From Acidobacteriota bacterium (lineage in GTDB: Bacteria > Acidobacteriota > Terriglobia > Acidiferrales > UBA7541), in contig QHYR01000266.1 of the NCBI GenBank assembly GCA_003223315.1, positions 1 to 51,012 of the forward strand: a DNA stretch of 51,012 nucleotides, read 5' to 3'. Below, in pieces: positions 32,217 to 40,517 of the stretch. The translations under genes were made by a program, and so were the position numbers. Each line of letters begins with the position of its first letter. Position 1 is the first letter of the stretch. Below the pieces are notes generated by a model. It saw only the letters and a program-made list of their open reading frames with translations, was not told the DNA's origin and did not search any database.

Positions 32217-33035
32217 ATGAACGCCGCCTCGAGCGAGCCCGTCATTTCTTTTGAGGACGTTCACCTCGGCTTTGGCGAGGGCGATATCCTGCGCGGCATC
32301 TCCTTCCACGTATTGGCCCGCGAAACCAAAGTGCTCGTCGGCGAGACTGGAACCGGTAAAACGTTGATCCTCAAGCTGGCCGCCGGGCTGCTCAAACCAA
32401 TCGCCGGCCACGTGCGCGTTCTCGGACGCGATCTCGGTGCCATGACCGAGGCTGAACTGCTCCCGTTCCGCCGTGAAATCGGATTCGTGTTCCAGGAGGG
32501 CGCCCTGTTTGATTCCATGAGCGTTGCCGATAACGTGGCTTACTGCCTGAATGAAGAGGGCGTCGACGCGCGCGAAACCGATGCGCGCGTTCGCGAAGCC
32601 CTCGGTTTTGTGGAGATGGAAGACGCCATCGATAAACTGCCGGACGAACTCTCCGGCGGCATGAAGAGGCGCGTGGCCATTGCGCGCGCCCTGGTGAGCC
32701 GTCCTCCCATTGTGCTCTACGACTCACCCACGGCGGGCCTCGATCCCATTACCTCTCAAACGATCATCACTCTGATCCTGCGTCTGCGCGATACGCAGGG
32801 CGTGACCGCGCTCCTGGCCACCCATCGGCTCCAGGATGCCTTCGCCCTCGCCAATTACCACTTCGACCCAGAGCAAAATCGGGTGACGAAGCTTTCTCCC
32901 GTGGCGCTCGCATCGCGCAATGGTCAGCCCTCCACCAATTTCCTGGTTTTACGCGAGGGTCAAGTTTACTTCGAGGGCGGACAGCAAGCCGTGCTCGAAT
33001 CGCCCGATGCCTACCTGAAGAAGTTTTTGGTTTAG
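32217..33035 (+). CDS. mlaF: MlaF-type ABC transporter ATP-binding protein
   Basis: From ATG 32217 the ATPase has 272 residues; the frame opens at 32184 but the extra 11 residues match nothing. Walker A is GETGTGKT, with Thr in place of the common Ser. The Q-loop is in FVFQEGALFDSMSVADN, the ABC signature is LSGGMKRRVAIARAL, Walker B is PIVLYDSPTAGLDP (the Glu after Walker B is Ser in this reading), and the H-loop is LATHRLQDAF. It energises lipid transport by MlaE. The residue after Walker B (D-S-P) replaces the usual D-E-P and merits a check. It is followed 40 nt later by mlaD. Confidence 0.93.
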   Translation: MNAASSEPVISFEDVHLGFGEGDILRGISFHVLARETKVLVGETGTGKTLILKLAAGLLKPIAGHVRVLGRDLGAMTEAELLPFRREIGFVFQEGALFDSMSVADNVAYCLNEEGVDARETDARVREALGFVEMEDAIDKLPDELSGGMKRRVAIARALVSRPPIVLYDSPTAGLDPITSQTIITLILRLRDTQGVTALLATHRLQDAFALANYHFDPEQNRVTKLSPVALASRNGQPSTNFLVLREGQVYFEGGQQAVLESPDAYLKKFLV

Positions 33036-33075
33036 GCGCGGGCTAATTGCATAGCAAGCAAGAGGAGGCCTGATT

Positions 33076-34161
33076 ATGGCGCAACGCAAGCAACTCACCT
33101 GGACCGAGCTGCGCGTAGGACTTTTTGTGCTCGCCGGAATCGTACTCGTGGTCGTGGGCATCTTCTACGTCACCGGCACCGGCGCGTTGGGTCCCAAGTA
33201 CCGTCTGGTGACCTTTCTGCCCGAAGTCGACGGCCTGGCCGTCGGCGCCCCTGTAGCCATCAATGGCGTCGAGGTCGGCAACGTGGATTCCATTGCCATC
33301 GCTCCTTCCCGCAACGCCCAGCCTCCCGCTCCGAACCGCAGCGTTGAAGTGGTCATGAGGATCAACCGCACCTTTCAGGATTATATCCGAACCGATTCTT
33401 ATGCCAGCCTGCTCACTGAAGGCTTCCTGGGAAATCGCGTGGTCACCATTCAGCGCGGGTATACGGGCCAGGTGCTGCGGGATGGCCAGGAGGTGGCCGG
33501 CAGAGAAGAAAGGGCCATGAAGGAAATTGTCGAGCGCGGCGCGGACTTGATGCAAAACCTGAGCACCTTATCCTCGCAGGTCGGCGACATCGTGGCGGCT
33601 CTTCAGCATGGTCAGGGCACCCTGGGTAAGCTGCTTACCGATGAGAGCGCCTACAAGCGCATCAACAGCATCCTCGGGCACGTCGATCAGATCACCGCAT
33701 CCGTGCAACAAGGGCAGGGCACCATCGGCAAGCTGCTCTCTTCCGACGAGCTCTACACCAAGTTCGACTCCGCGGCCGGGCGGCTCGACAACGTCATGAG
33801 CGCCGTCGAACAGCAGAAAGGCTCGCTCGGGAAATTCATCTTCGATCCGAGCATCCATGAGAGCGCGCGGCAATTTTTGAATAATGGCAATGCGCTCCTC
33901 TCTGACGTCCGCGAGGGCCGGGGCACGCTTGGCAAACTGGCCACCGACGATACGCTCTTCGCCACCTGGCGCCAGACCGGGCAAAATCTGCGGGACGCCA
34001 CGGCCAATCTAAATTCCAGGGACGGCACCGCCGGCAAGTTTTTCGCGGACCCCCAGTTTTATGACAATGTGACCGGCGTGGCCGGCGATCTGCGGCTGTT
34101 CCTGAACGAATTCCGCAAAGACCCCAACAAATTCTTGAGGGTGAAGTTCTCGCTCTTCTAG
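33076..34161 (+). CDS. mlaD: MCE-domain lipid-transport protein (MlaD-like)
   Basis: The 361-residue protein has a short cytoplasmic start, one N-terminal membrane helix (about 14-32), a MCE domain (VTFLPEVDGLAVGAPVAINGVEVGNVDSIAI, roughly 45-130) and a long C-terminal helical region. That region contains a recurring GxGTxGKLLxD motif (GQGTLGKLLTDESAY, GQGTIGKLLSSDELY, GRGTLGKLATDDTLF, RDGTAGKFFADPQFY), a four-fold repeat of about 45-75 residues. Such tails form the alpha-helical needle in larger MCE proteins. It serves as the periplasmic lipid tunnel for the MlaEF complex. A strong Shine-Dalgarno AGAGGAGG precedes it. A likely terminator follows at 34192-34256. Confidence 0.93.
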   Translation: MAQRKQLTWTELRVGLFVLAGIVLVVVGIFYVTGTGALGPKYRLVTFLPEVDGLAVGAPVAINGVEVGNVDSIAIAPSRNAQPPAPNRSVEVVMRINRTFQDYIRTDSYASLLTEGFLGNRVVTIQRGYTGQVLRDGQEVAGREERAMKEIVERGADLMQNLSTLSSQVGDIVAALQHGQGTLGKLLTDESAYKRINSILGHVDQITASVQQGQGTIGKLLSSDELYTKFDSAAGRLDNVMSAVEQQKGSLGKFIFDPSIHESARQFLNNGNALLSDVREGRGTLGKLATDDTLFATWRQTGQNLRDATANLNSRDGTAGKFFADPQFYDNVTGVAGDLRLFLNEFRKDPNKFLRVKFSLF

Positions 34162-34184
34162 AGCAGCCCGAAAAGGTAATGCCC

Positions 34185-34256
34185 TTGTAGGCCAGGCGCC
34201 CGCGCCGGCGCGTAAGCGGCAGGATAACAAAGAGGGCGCGGGGCCCTGGGCTTTTT
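34185..34256 (+). terminator. Predicted terminator of the mla operon, also hairpin repeat family 2 (copy 2)
   Basis: An imperfect 16-bp inverted repeat, left arm 34192-34207 (CCAGGCGCCCGCGCCG) and right arm 34234-34249 (GGGCGCGGGGCCCTGG), is followed by GCTTTTT. It lies 30 nt after the mlaD stop, where a factor-independent terminator is expected. Its outer ends CTTGTAGGCCAGG and GGGGCCCTGGGCTTTTTC repeat those of 26674-26725. Confidence 0.6.
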
Positions 34257-34278
34257 CGCACCCTCGATTCGAAGGTTC

Positions 34279-36120
34279 TCACACCGAGGCCGAAAATCGC
34301 AGCGCGGTCGCTGTTTTGAGCGCATTCAGCTTCTTAGCGAAGTCTAGATGCTCAGCAGGATGCAGCGGCATATGAAATCTGATCGTCACGCGGCCACGAA
34401 GATGCGACGCCGCCAGCCGCAGGCGTCCGTCCTCGCTTTGCAGCGGACCGCTCTCCGCGCCGTTTATGGAAACCACCACGATGAGCGAGCGGGTCTCTCG
34501 CAGGTATTCCTCCAGCCGACCTCGCTCCGCCGAATCCTCCACCAGGGCGCTGGCGGCTTCCCCCGCAAGGCAGACCACTTCGCCCGAAGCGAATGCCATG
34601 GCCACGGTTTCCAGGAATCCATTCGCCTTGGCCTTTGCGGGAACTGGCGTGATCCGCAAGGCTCTGCGCACGAGCGCAGTCATGTGGGCCAATAGCCTGC
34701 TATCGGTCACAAATCGGATCGGCCGGTCGGTAGCGGCGGAGAGGAAGATCGCCTCGAGCAGCGTCAGTTCATCCGCCACGAAGAGTGCGCCGCCGCGTTC
34801 GGGAATGTGGTCGCGGCCCTCCACGCGGATGCGGTAAATACTGTGGGTCAGCAGCCATAACGCCAGGCGCAGCACCGAATCCGGCAGAAAGACGACGGCA
34901 TAAAATGTCGCCACCAGCGTCATGCAGGCGCCGGCGAAAAAGATTTCGTCCGCCCGCAGCCGCAGGCCTTGCGCCAGCGCGAAGTAAACGCCCGCGGCGG
35001 CAAATACTCCCACAAACGAGATGAGGTTCGCGGCGGCGATGACTCCGCCCTTGCGCGCCGGATCGGGCCGATGCTGAATCAGCGCGTTCAGCGGAACGGC
35101 ATAAAAGCCGCCAAAAAATCCCAGCAGGCCCAGGTAGACGCCCGCGCGCTCGAGCGAAATCCCCTGCGACGCGGAAAGAAAGCCAAAAACCGTCATTCCC
35201 AGCGCACCCACGGGAATCAGTCCGTACTCGATCTTGGCGTCGGAAAGATAGCCGGTTGCCAGGCTCCCGAATCCGATGCCGATGGCCACCGCCGCCTGCA
35301 GGTAACTGATGTGCCGCTCATCGGTCCTCAGAATGTCGTGCCCATAGATCACAATCGTGAATTGCAGCAGCGCGGCCAGAAACCAGAGATAAAAATTGCC
35401 CACCACGGCCCAGCACAGCACGCGCTCGCTGCGGATCATGCGGACTTGTTCGCCGAGATCGCCGAACGGATTGCTGTTGAATTTGCGCGCCGGATTTGCC
35501 GCCGGCACGCGCGAAATGCCAAAGCTCGCCGCCAGACCAAACAGCGTGCAGCCCACCAGAGCTATGCCGGAGCGTTCCTGGTGCCCACGAAAATAAAAAG
35601 CAAGAAATCCGCTCGCCACGGTAGCCGAGATCGCGGCCAGAAACGTTCCCAGTTCGACCACGCCATTGCCCCAGGAGAGGTCTTTCTCCGGCAGCAGTTC
35701 CGGCAGCAAGCCGTATTTCGAGGGCCCAAAGATGGCTGCCTGTGAGCTCAGCAGAAATACGCCCGCGGCTTCAAGCGCAAGATTCCCGCGCGCCAGCGCC
35801 ATCAGGGCAAACAACATGACCCCGAGCTCCATCCATTTCGTTCCGATCGTGACCGACCGCTTGCTGAAGCGGTCCGCCAGGAATCCGCCCGTCATTGAAA
35901 ACAGAATGAACGGCAGAGCGAAAAGCGCTCCCACCACGAGCACCAGCCAGTCCCGCTCCCGCACCGGCAGGCTCATGCTCACCACCAGATAGATCACCAG
36001 GAATTTCAGTGCATTGTCGTTGAAGGCGCCCTGGAACTGTGTAACCACCAGGCTCCAGAAGCCCGGGTTATACCGCGCTGAGCGGCTCCCCGGTGGGGCA
36101 TTTGGCAATCGCTCCGACAT
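34279..36120 (-). CDS. LplT-like MFS transporter fused to a degenerate acyltransferase (PlsC-like) domain
   Basis: From ATG 36120 the protein has 613 residues (ATG 36168 is an alternative). The first 400 form an MFS transporter of the lysophospholipid-transporter type: QFQGAFNDNALKFLVIYLV, ADRFSKRSVTIGTKWMEL, GPSKYGLLPELLPEKDLSWGNGVVELGTF. The C-terminal 190 residues follow the order of the PlsC/Aas acyltransferase, beginning RIRVEGRDHIPERGGALFVADE. The catalytic NHxSxxD motif is absent, reading VADELTLLEA, and the FPEG motif reads LAGEAAS, so the domain should not be catalytic. There is no acyl-ACP synthetase module as in Aas. The gene converges on mlaEFD, so lipid handling is likely; binding rather than transfer of acyl chains is inference. 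Confidence 0.8.
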   Translation of the reverse strand: MSERLPNAPPGSRSARYNPGFWSLVVTQFQGAFNDNALKFLVIYLVVSMSLPVRERDWLVLVVGALFALPFILFSMTGGFLADRFSKRSVTIGTKWMELGVMLFALMALARGNLALEAAGVFLLSSQAAIFGPSKYGLLPELLPEKDLSWGNGVVELGTFLAAISATVASGFLAFYFRGHQERSGIALVGCTLFGLAASFGISRVPAANPARKFNSNPFGDLGEQVRMIRSERVLCWAVVGNFYLWFLAALLQFTIVIYGHDILRTDERHISYLQAAVAIGIGFGSLATGYLSDAKIEYGLIPVGALGMTVFGFLSASQGISLERAGVYLGLLGFFGGFYAVPLNALIQHRPDPARKGGVIAAANLISFVGVFAAAGVYFALAQGLRLRADEIFFAGACMTLVATFYAVVFLPDSVLRLALWLLTHSIYRIRVEGRDHIPERGGALFVADELTLLEAIFLSAATDRPIRFVTDSRLLAHMTALVRRALRITPVPAKAKANGFLETVAMAFASGEVVCLAGEAASALVEDSAERGRLEEYLRETRSLIVVVSINGAESGPLQSEDGRLRLAASHLRGRVTIRFHMPLHPAEHLDFAKKLNALKTATALRFSASV

Positions 36121-36314
36121 CGGTTTGCCCAGTCTAATTGTCCGTCGCCAGCCCAGGCAAGCTCGCATTCGTGCGCCGATGTATGCTCAAACACGATCTA
36201 ACGGGGGAGGTAGGCGCCTGTGCTCCGCGCTTGGCTGAGAATTACGTATCTTATGTCTGCGCGCGGGCGTATGCTGGAACGCGAAGTGAAGTCTCCCTCC
36301 CTGTGAGGCGACCT

Positions 36315-37598
36315 ATGAACCACCCAGTGGACCGCCCCTCGAATCGCCCTGTGAATGGCCCTGCGTATCGACTGACAGCTTATTCTTTCATCACCGCATT
36401 GCTCCTGTTTCTGACCGTTTTGCCCTCATGGGCCCAGAAATCCGGCTCCCAAGGGCCATCCAGACCGTCAGCTCCGTCTGGAGGCGCTCCTCCGAATGCG
36501 CCCGGGCAACAGGGGCCGCTGGGCCCATCGGCGACTCAAATGCAAACGCCGCTTTACGTGAACGGACGGGTGCTCCTCATAGACACCGGCCAGCCTGCCC
36601 CGGAGCCTGTTTCTGTGCAGCTCCACTGCGGCATGAACCTGTTGCAGGCAATTCAGACGGACCTGAAGGGGTATTTTCAATTCATCCTGGGAGCCGGCCC
36701 TCAAAGCAATGCCAATCTCAGCGCCGCCGATGAAACGCCCATTGGCATGGTGGGGGGTGGCATGGCCTCCCCGGCCTCTTACGGCAGGTACGGCGGTTTT
36801 GGCAATTTGACGGGCTGCGAGCTGCGCGTAGTTGTCGACGGCTATCTGCCGGCTACCCATATTCTCAGCGGCCCTCCCGAATTGTCTTCCATGGATGTGG
36901 GTACTATGCGCCTGACGCGCATTGCCGGAGTGCCAGGGTCCGCCATCAGCGTCACCTCCCTGCTGGTTCCCGGCAGCGCGCGCAAAGAATTCGAGAAGGG
37001 CGACAAGGATGCCCGCAACAACAAACTCAAGTCGGCGACCGAACACCTCGAAAAGACCGTCGGCGAATATGACAAGTTTGCTGCGGCCTGGAATGAGTTG
37101 GGCGGGATTTACGCCGCCTCTCATGATCTGGAAAACGCCCGACAGGCTTTCGCCAAAGCGATCGCGGCTGACCCCCAATACATTCCGCCCTATGTGCATC
37201 TTGCCAACCTCGAACTTCAGAATGAAGAATATGAGAACGCCATCGACACAGCAGGAAAAGCTCTCAGCCTGAATCCCGGAATCGAACTCGCTAACTTCGT
37301 CCAGGCCTTGGCGAATTTCCGGCTGAATCGCCTGGATGCCGCGGAGAAAACTGCTCGAGAGGCCGAAAAGGTACCCGGCCTCATCTTTCCTCAATGGCAT
37401 GCATTGCTCGCCGAGATCTTTCTGGAGAAGCAGGATTACCCCAATGCGACAAAAGAGATGCGGGCGTACCTGAAGCAATCGCCGAAAGGGCCGCTCGCTC
37501 CCGAGATGAAGAAAAACTTAGACAAGATCGAAGCCTCCGGCACCGCCGCCGAAGGCCCCTCCAAGACGTCGACGGTACAGCCCCAAACCACGCCCTGA
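36315..37598 (+). CDS. Secreted TPR-repeat protein
   Basis: From ATG 36315 the protein has 427 residues; the open frame from 36138 is non-family sequence. A signal peptide with a long N-region (PVDRPSNRPVNGPAYR) leads into LTAYSFITALLLFLTVLPSWAQ. A Pro/Gly/Gln-rich linker and a beta-rich domain follow (about 80-220), with VNGRVLLIDTGQPAPEPVSVQLHC, a carboxypeptidase-regulatory or EVE-like outer-surface fold. About four TPR units then run to residue 400 (AAWNELGGIYAASHDLENARQAFAKAIAADPQYIPPY and similar). The protein is likely periplasmic and acts as a scaffold. It is preceded by GAGGCG at a fitting distance. No specific partner is evident. Confidence 0.75.
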   Translation: MNHPVDRPSNRPVNGPAYRLTAYSFITALLLFLTVLPSWAQKSGSQGPSRPSAPSGGAPPNAPGQQGPLGPSATQMQTPLYVNGRVLLIDTGQPAPEPVSVQLHCGMNLLQAIQTDLKGYFQFILGAGPQSNANLSAADETPIGMVGGGMASPASYGRYGGFGNLTGCELRVVVDGYLPATHILSGPPELSSMDVGTMRLTRIAGVPGSAISVTSLLVPGSARKEFEKGDKDARNNKLKSATEHLEKTVGEYDKFAAAWNELGGIYAASHDLENARQAFAKAIAADPQYIPPYVHLANLELQNEEYENAIDTAGKALSLNPGIELANFVQALANFRLNRLDAAEKTAREAEKVPGLIFPQWHALLAEIFLEKQDYPNATKEMRAYLKQSPKGPLAPEMKKNLDKIEASGTAAEGPSKTSTVQPQTTP

Positions 37599-37604
37599 CG
37601 AGCG

Positions 37605-37650
37605 TTGTCATTCTGAGGGTCGCCTTAGTGCGGCCGAAGAATCTCTCTTC
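37605..37650 (+). repeat. Extragenic repeat, family 1 (copy 3)
   Basis: TTGTCATTCTGAGGG at 37605-37619 and GGCCGAAGAATCTCTCTTC around 37632-37650 are the two halves of the TCATTCTGAG...GAAGAATCTC element. It fills most of the 85-nt gap between the convergent TPR protein and O-methyltransferase genes. Confidence 0.6.
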
Positions 37651-37683
37651 CTCTTCGCTCATCGATGCGCACGCTTCAAACTC

Positions 37684-38280
37684 CTATACACCGCGCCGCC
37701 AGGCCAGATGCAATCCTTTCCCCACCGGCGTGAGTGTGCAAACGAAATCGGGCAATTGCTCGACGACGGCCTTGTAGGCGGAGATTTCTTCCGGATGAGA
37801 AAGGGCATTGTCGGCCAGTAAGAGAACGTCCTCGCTCAGCTTGGGTAGCAGCAGCCGTAATTGTGACGGAGCGCTTACGCGGTCTGCATCGAAGAAGACG
37901 CAGTCAAAGGGTCCTCTCAAGCTGGCGACAACGTCGGTCGCACTCCCTTCCATCAAATGCACCCGGCGCTCCAATCCGGCGCGCGTCAGATTCTTGCGCG
38001 CCTGCGCGAGCTTCTCTGGGGAAATCTCGATACTGATGAACGTTGCGTCGTCGCAAGATTTCAGCGCCGCAGCGATCCAAATCGTGCTGTAGCCATTCGA
38101 CGTGCCTATTTCCAAAACGTGTTTGCGCCTGGAGGCTTGCACTAGCACGTGAATCAATTCCGCGGTGGGTCGCTCGAGGTTGAGGAATTTCTTTTTTCTA
38201 TCTTTTTCATACGAGTCATTTCGCTGGCCTTCAATTTCGAGTTCGCGCAGGAGCGCATCCAGTTCTGTCCCCAGTTTCAT
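37684..38280 (-). CDS. SAM-dependent O-methyltransferase (family 3 / COMT-like)
   Basis: The 198-residue enzyme has the class I Rossmann methyltransferase pattern of catechol/caffeoyl-CoA O-methyltransferases. RPTAELIHVLVQ precedes HVLEIGTSNGYSTIWIA (motif I, SAM), ATFISIEISPEKLAQARKNL (motif II region), VHLMEGSATDVVASL, FDCVFFDADR (metal-ligand Asp motif) and VLLLADNALSH (Asn metal ligand). Length is slightly below the 210-220 typical of the family. It is probably a divalent-metal dependent methyltransferase acting on a small phenolic, but the substrate is unknown. It is convergent with the TPR gene and 41 nt from the MFS gene on the same strand. Confidence 0.88.
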   Translation of the reverse strand: MKLGTELDALLRELEIEGQRNDSYEKDRKKKFLNLERPTAELIHVLVQASRRKHVLEIGTSNGYSTIWIAAALKSCDDATFISIEISPEKLAQARKNLTRAGLERRVHLMEGSATDVVASLRGPFDCVFFDADRVSAPSQLRLLLPKLSEDVLLLADNALSHPEEISAYKAVVEQLPDFVCTLTPVGKGLHLAWRRGV

Positions 38281-38320
38281 CGTTCCCCTCCCGTCGCCAT
38301 TCCCTATGTCGCGAAAAGAG

Positions 38321-39655
38321 TTAGGAATGCTCGAGCGCTTTCATCTCAAAGGGAATGTCTGGCCGTAGGCGCGAAGCGAGAAAGGCGCCCAGGATCAGGA
38401 GCAGTACGGAAGTGGCAAAGGGAACGGCCCAGCTTCCCGTGTGGTCCACCAGGTAGCCGAAAATCGAGGGCGAAACGATGCCCGCAAACGCGAACCCGAA
38501 ATTCATCATGCCGCTCGCCGTGCCCGCGAACCTCGGCGCGATATCCATGGGCACCGACCAGATGGGGCCCACGATCAGTTCAGCAAAAAAGAAGGCCAGC
38601 GACAGCGATACCGCCGCGAGTCGAAGATTGTGCAGCAGGATTACCGGCATCATGAAAATGAAGGCGCCCAGGAATCCGGCAATGATCACCGAGCGACGCG
38701 CCACCACCAGGCTTCCCGTCTTGTGCAGCAGTCTGTCGCTGAGCACGCCACCCACCGTATCGCCCACAATCCCCGCCGACAACACGCCCGCCGAGTACAT
38801 TGCTGAGGATTGCAAATTCAAATGGTAGTTTTCAAAAAAGAAGCCGGGAATCCAGCTCAGAAAAAGCCAAAGCACCCAGCCGTAGCAAAAATCGACCGCC
38901 GTGACGGGCAGTATTCGCCGCGCTAACTGCACCCAGGGTATGGCCGCGCGCCTTTGGGTGCGCTGGCCGGGCAGCTCCGCCAAATCGGCAGCGGTGATCG
39001 TGGGGTGCTCGCGGGGATCGTTGCGAAAAAACCAGGCCCACAGAAGAACCCAGGCGGAGCTCACTATGCCCAAAATTGCAAACGACCCGCGCCATGTCAG
39101 CAGCACTGCCATCCAGGCGATCAGCGGAGGCGCCAGGGCATTTCCGATACGCGAAAAGGAATGCGTAACTCCTTGGGCGAAGCCCCAGCGGCTTTCCGGT
39201 ATCCAGCTGCTCATCGCCCGAGTCGCGGTCGGGAAAGTGGCGCTCTCGCCGAAACCCAACGCCAGCCGAACGGCAAATAGCGCCAGAAAGCCGTTGACAG
39301 CGCCCGTAAGCGCCGTGGCTACGGCCACGATACCGCAAGAGACGCAGAGCACCACCCGCGCGCCCCAGCGGTCACCGATCCATCCGCCGATCAGTTGAAA
39401 GATTGCGTACGGGATGGCAAATGCCGAAAACACCAGCCCCAGCTGCGTGTTACTAAGCCGCAGATCCGTTTTGATGAGAGGCGCTACCCCGGATATGGCC
39501 ACCCGCACGACGAACAGAACGAGGTACAGCAGGCAGAGCAGCCCCAGAACGACTCGGGGCGCGCTTAGCCCACGTGATCGCACGCGCGGCTTCTCCGTTG
39601 CTGTTTCCGGAGTCTGGATGGCAATTCTCTGGTTACGGCCTGGGCGCAACTTCAT
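38321..39655 (-). CDS. MFS transporter, anion:cation symporter-like
   Basis: From ATG 39655 the protein has 444 residues with 12 predicted membrane helices, the standard MFS size. The longer frame to 39955 overlaps the dioxygenase and its extra 100 residues read as noise. Motif A of the family is present as GGWIGDRWGARVVL, and the mid-loop is RNDPREHPTITAADLAEL, like phthalate/hexuronate-type ACS permeases. The start lies 23 nt inside the dioxygenase gene, in another frame, so the two are translationally linked. Uptake of the dioxygenase substrate or export of its product is the obvious inference. Confidence 0.88.
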   Translation of the reverse strand: MKLRPGRNQRIAIQTPETATEKPRVRSRGLSAPRVVLGLLCLLYLVLFVVRVAISGVAPLIKTDLRLSNTQLGLVFSAFAIPYAIFQLIGGWIGDRWGARVVLCVSCGIVAVATALTGAVNGFLALFAVRLALGFGESATFPTATRAMSSWIPESRWGFAQGVTHSFSRIGNALAPPLIAWMAVLLTWRGSFAILGIVSSAWVLLWAWFFRNDPREHPTITAADLAELPGQRTQRRAAIPWVQLARRILPVTAVDFCYGWVLWLFLSWIPGFFFENYHLNLQSSAMYSAGVLSAGIVGDTVGGVLSDRLLHKTGSLVVARRSVIIAGFLGAFIFMMPVILLHNLRLAAVSLSLAFFFAELIVGPIWSVPMDIAPRFAGTASGMMNFGFAFAGIVSPSIFGYLVDHTGSWAVPFATSVLLLILGAFLASRLRPDIPFEMKALEHS

Positions 39656-40517
39656 CCCGGATTTGCGTCCGGTGCATGACCCGGCGCGAAGCGGCGTCAA
39701 AGGAATCGCGCCGGTGCATCGTGCAGCGGTTATCCCATAAAACGAGGTCGCCCGGACGCCACTGGTGTCCCCAGGCGAGTTCCGCGCGCGTGGCGTCCGC
39801 CCACAATTCGTTGAGCAACGATTCCGATTCCACGAGGGGCAAGCCGGCGACATAGGCGTTGCGCCGGCGGCCCAGGTAGAGGGCCCGCCGCCGCGTCTCA
39901 GGATGAGTGCAGACGAGCGGATGATAGGTGCCGGGCGAGGTCCTGGGATCGTCAACGGCCGTTACACCCTGCCGCAAATAGCCTCCGCTGTTGTAGGTGC
40001 CGTCGTGTTTCAGCGATAACCCTTCGATCCGGCGCTTGAGCTCCTCCGGCAAGCCCTCGTACGCCGCATACATATTATTGAAATAGGTGTCGCCTCCGGA
40101 GCGTGGCACGTCCAATGCGTAAAGTATGCTGGCTTTGGGCGGCACCTCCAGGTAAGACATGTCCGTGTGCCAGGTTGCCTCGCCCGCTCCCAGGCTTCCT
40201 ATGGGTACGCCTTTTTCGACCACATTGGACACCACGTAGATTTCCGGATGGCCTTCGACGAATCGCCGCCCTGATTCTTGAACGGGCGCCCAATCCAGGT
40301 CGCCGAACCTCTTGCTGAAAGCGGCCAGATCCTCATCGTTAAGTTCTTGGCCGCGAACCAGCAGCACTGAGTGATCGTGCCAGGCCCCGAGGATGACCGC
40401 AAAATCGCGATCGTCGATCGTCCTCAAATCCGCGTTGCGAATTTCCGCGCCCAAAGCGCCGCCCGTGGGGACAACGGTAATCCCGGCTTTGCCGGTCTCT
40501 AATGGCGAAGTGTGCAT
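39633..40517 (-). CDS. TauD/TfdA-family 2-oxoglutarate-dependent dioxygenase
   Basis: The 294-residue non-haem Fe(II) enzyme has the expected facial triad: the HxD in ATWHTDMSYLEVPPKAS and the distal His in LVLWDNRCTMHRRD. The 2-oxoglutarate-binding Arg lies about ten residues after that distal His (DSFDAASRRVMHRTQI). Members oxidise sulfonates, aryloxyacetates or other small acids, and the substrate cannot be read. It is followed by an overlapping MFS transporter, a common uptake-plus-oxidation pairing. The upstream gap to 40823 shows only weak promoter-like boxes. Confidence 0.9.
   Translation of the reverse strand: MHTSPLETGKAGITVVPTGGALGAEIRNADLRTIDDRDFAVILGAWHDHSVLLVRGQELNDEDLAAFSKRFGDLDWAPVQESGRRFVEGHPEIYVVSNVVEKGVPIGSLGAGEATWHTDMSYLEVPPKASILYALDVPRSGGDTYFNNMYAAYEGLPEELKRRIEGLSLKHDGTYNSGGYLRQGVTAVDDPRTSPGTYHPLVCTHPETRRRALYLGRRRNAYVAGLPLVESESLLNELWADATRAELAWGHQWRPGDLVLWDNRCTMHRRDSFDAASRRVMHRTQIRDEVAPRP

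Noticed and set aside
39656-39955. Extra 100 residues at the start of the MFS transporter
   Set aside because: This part is an out-of-frame reading of the dioxygenase gene and has no membrane helix.
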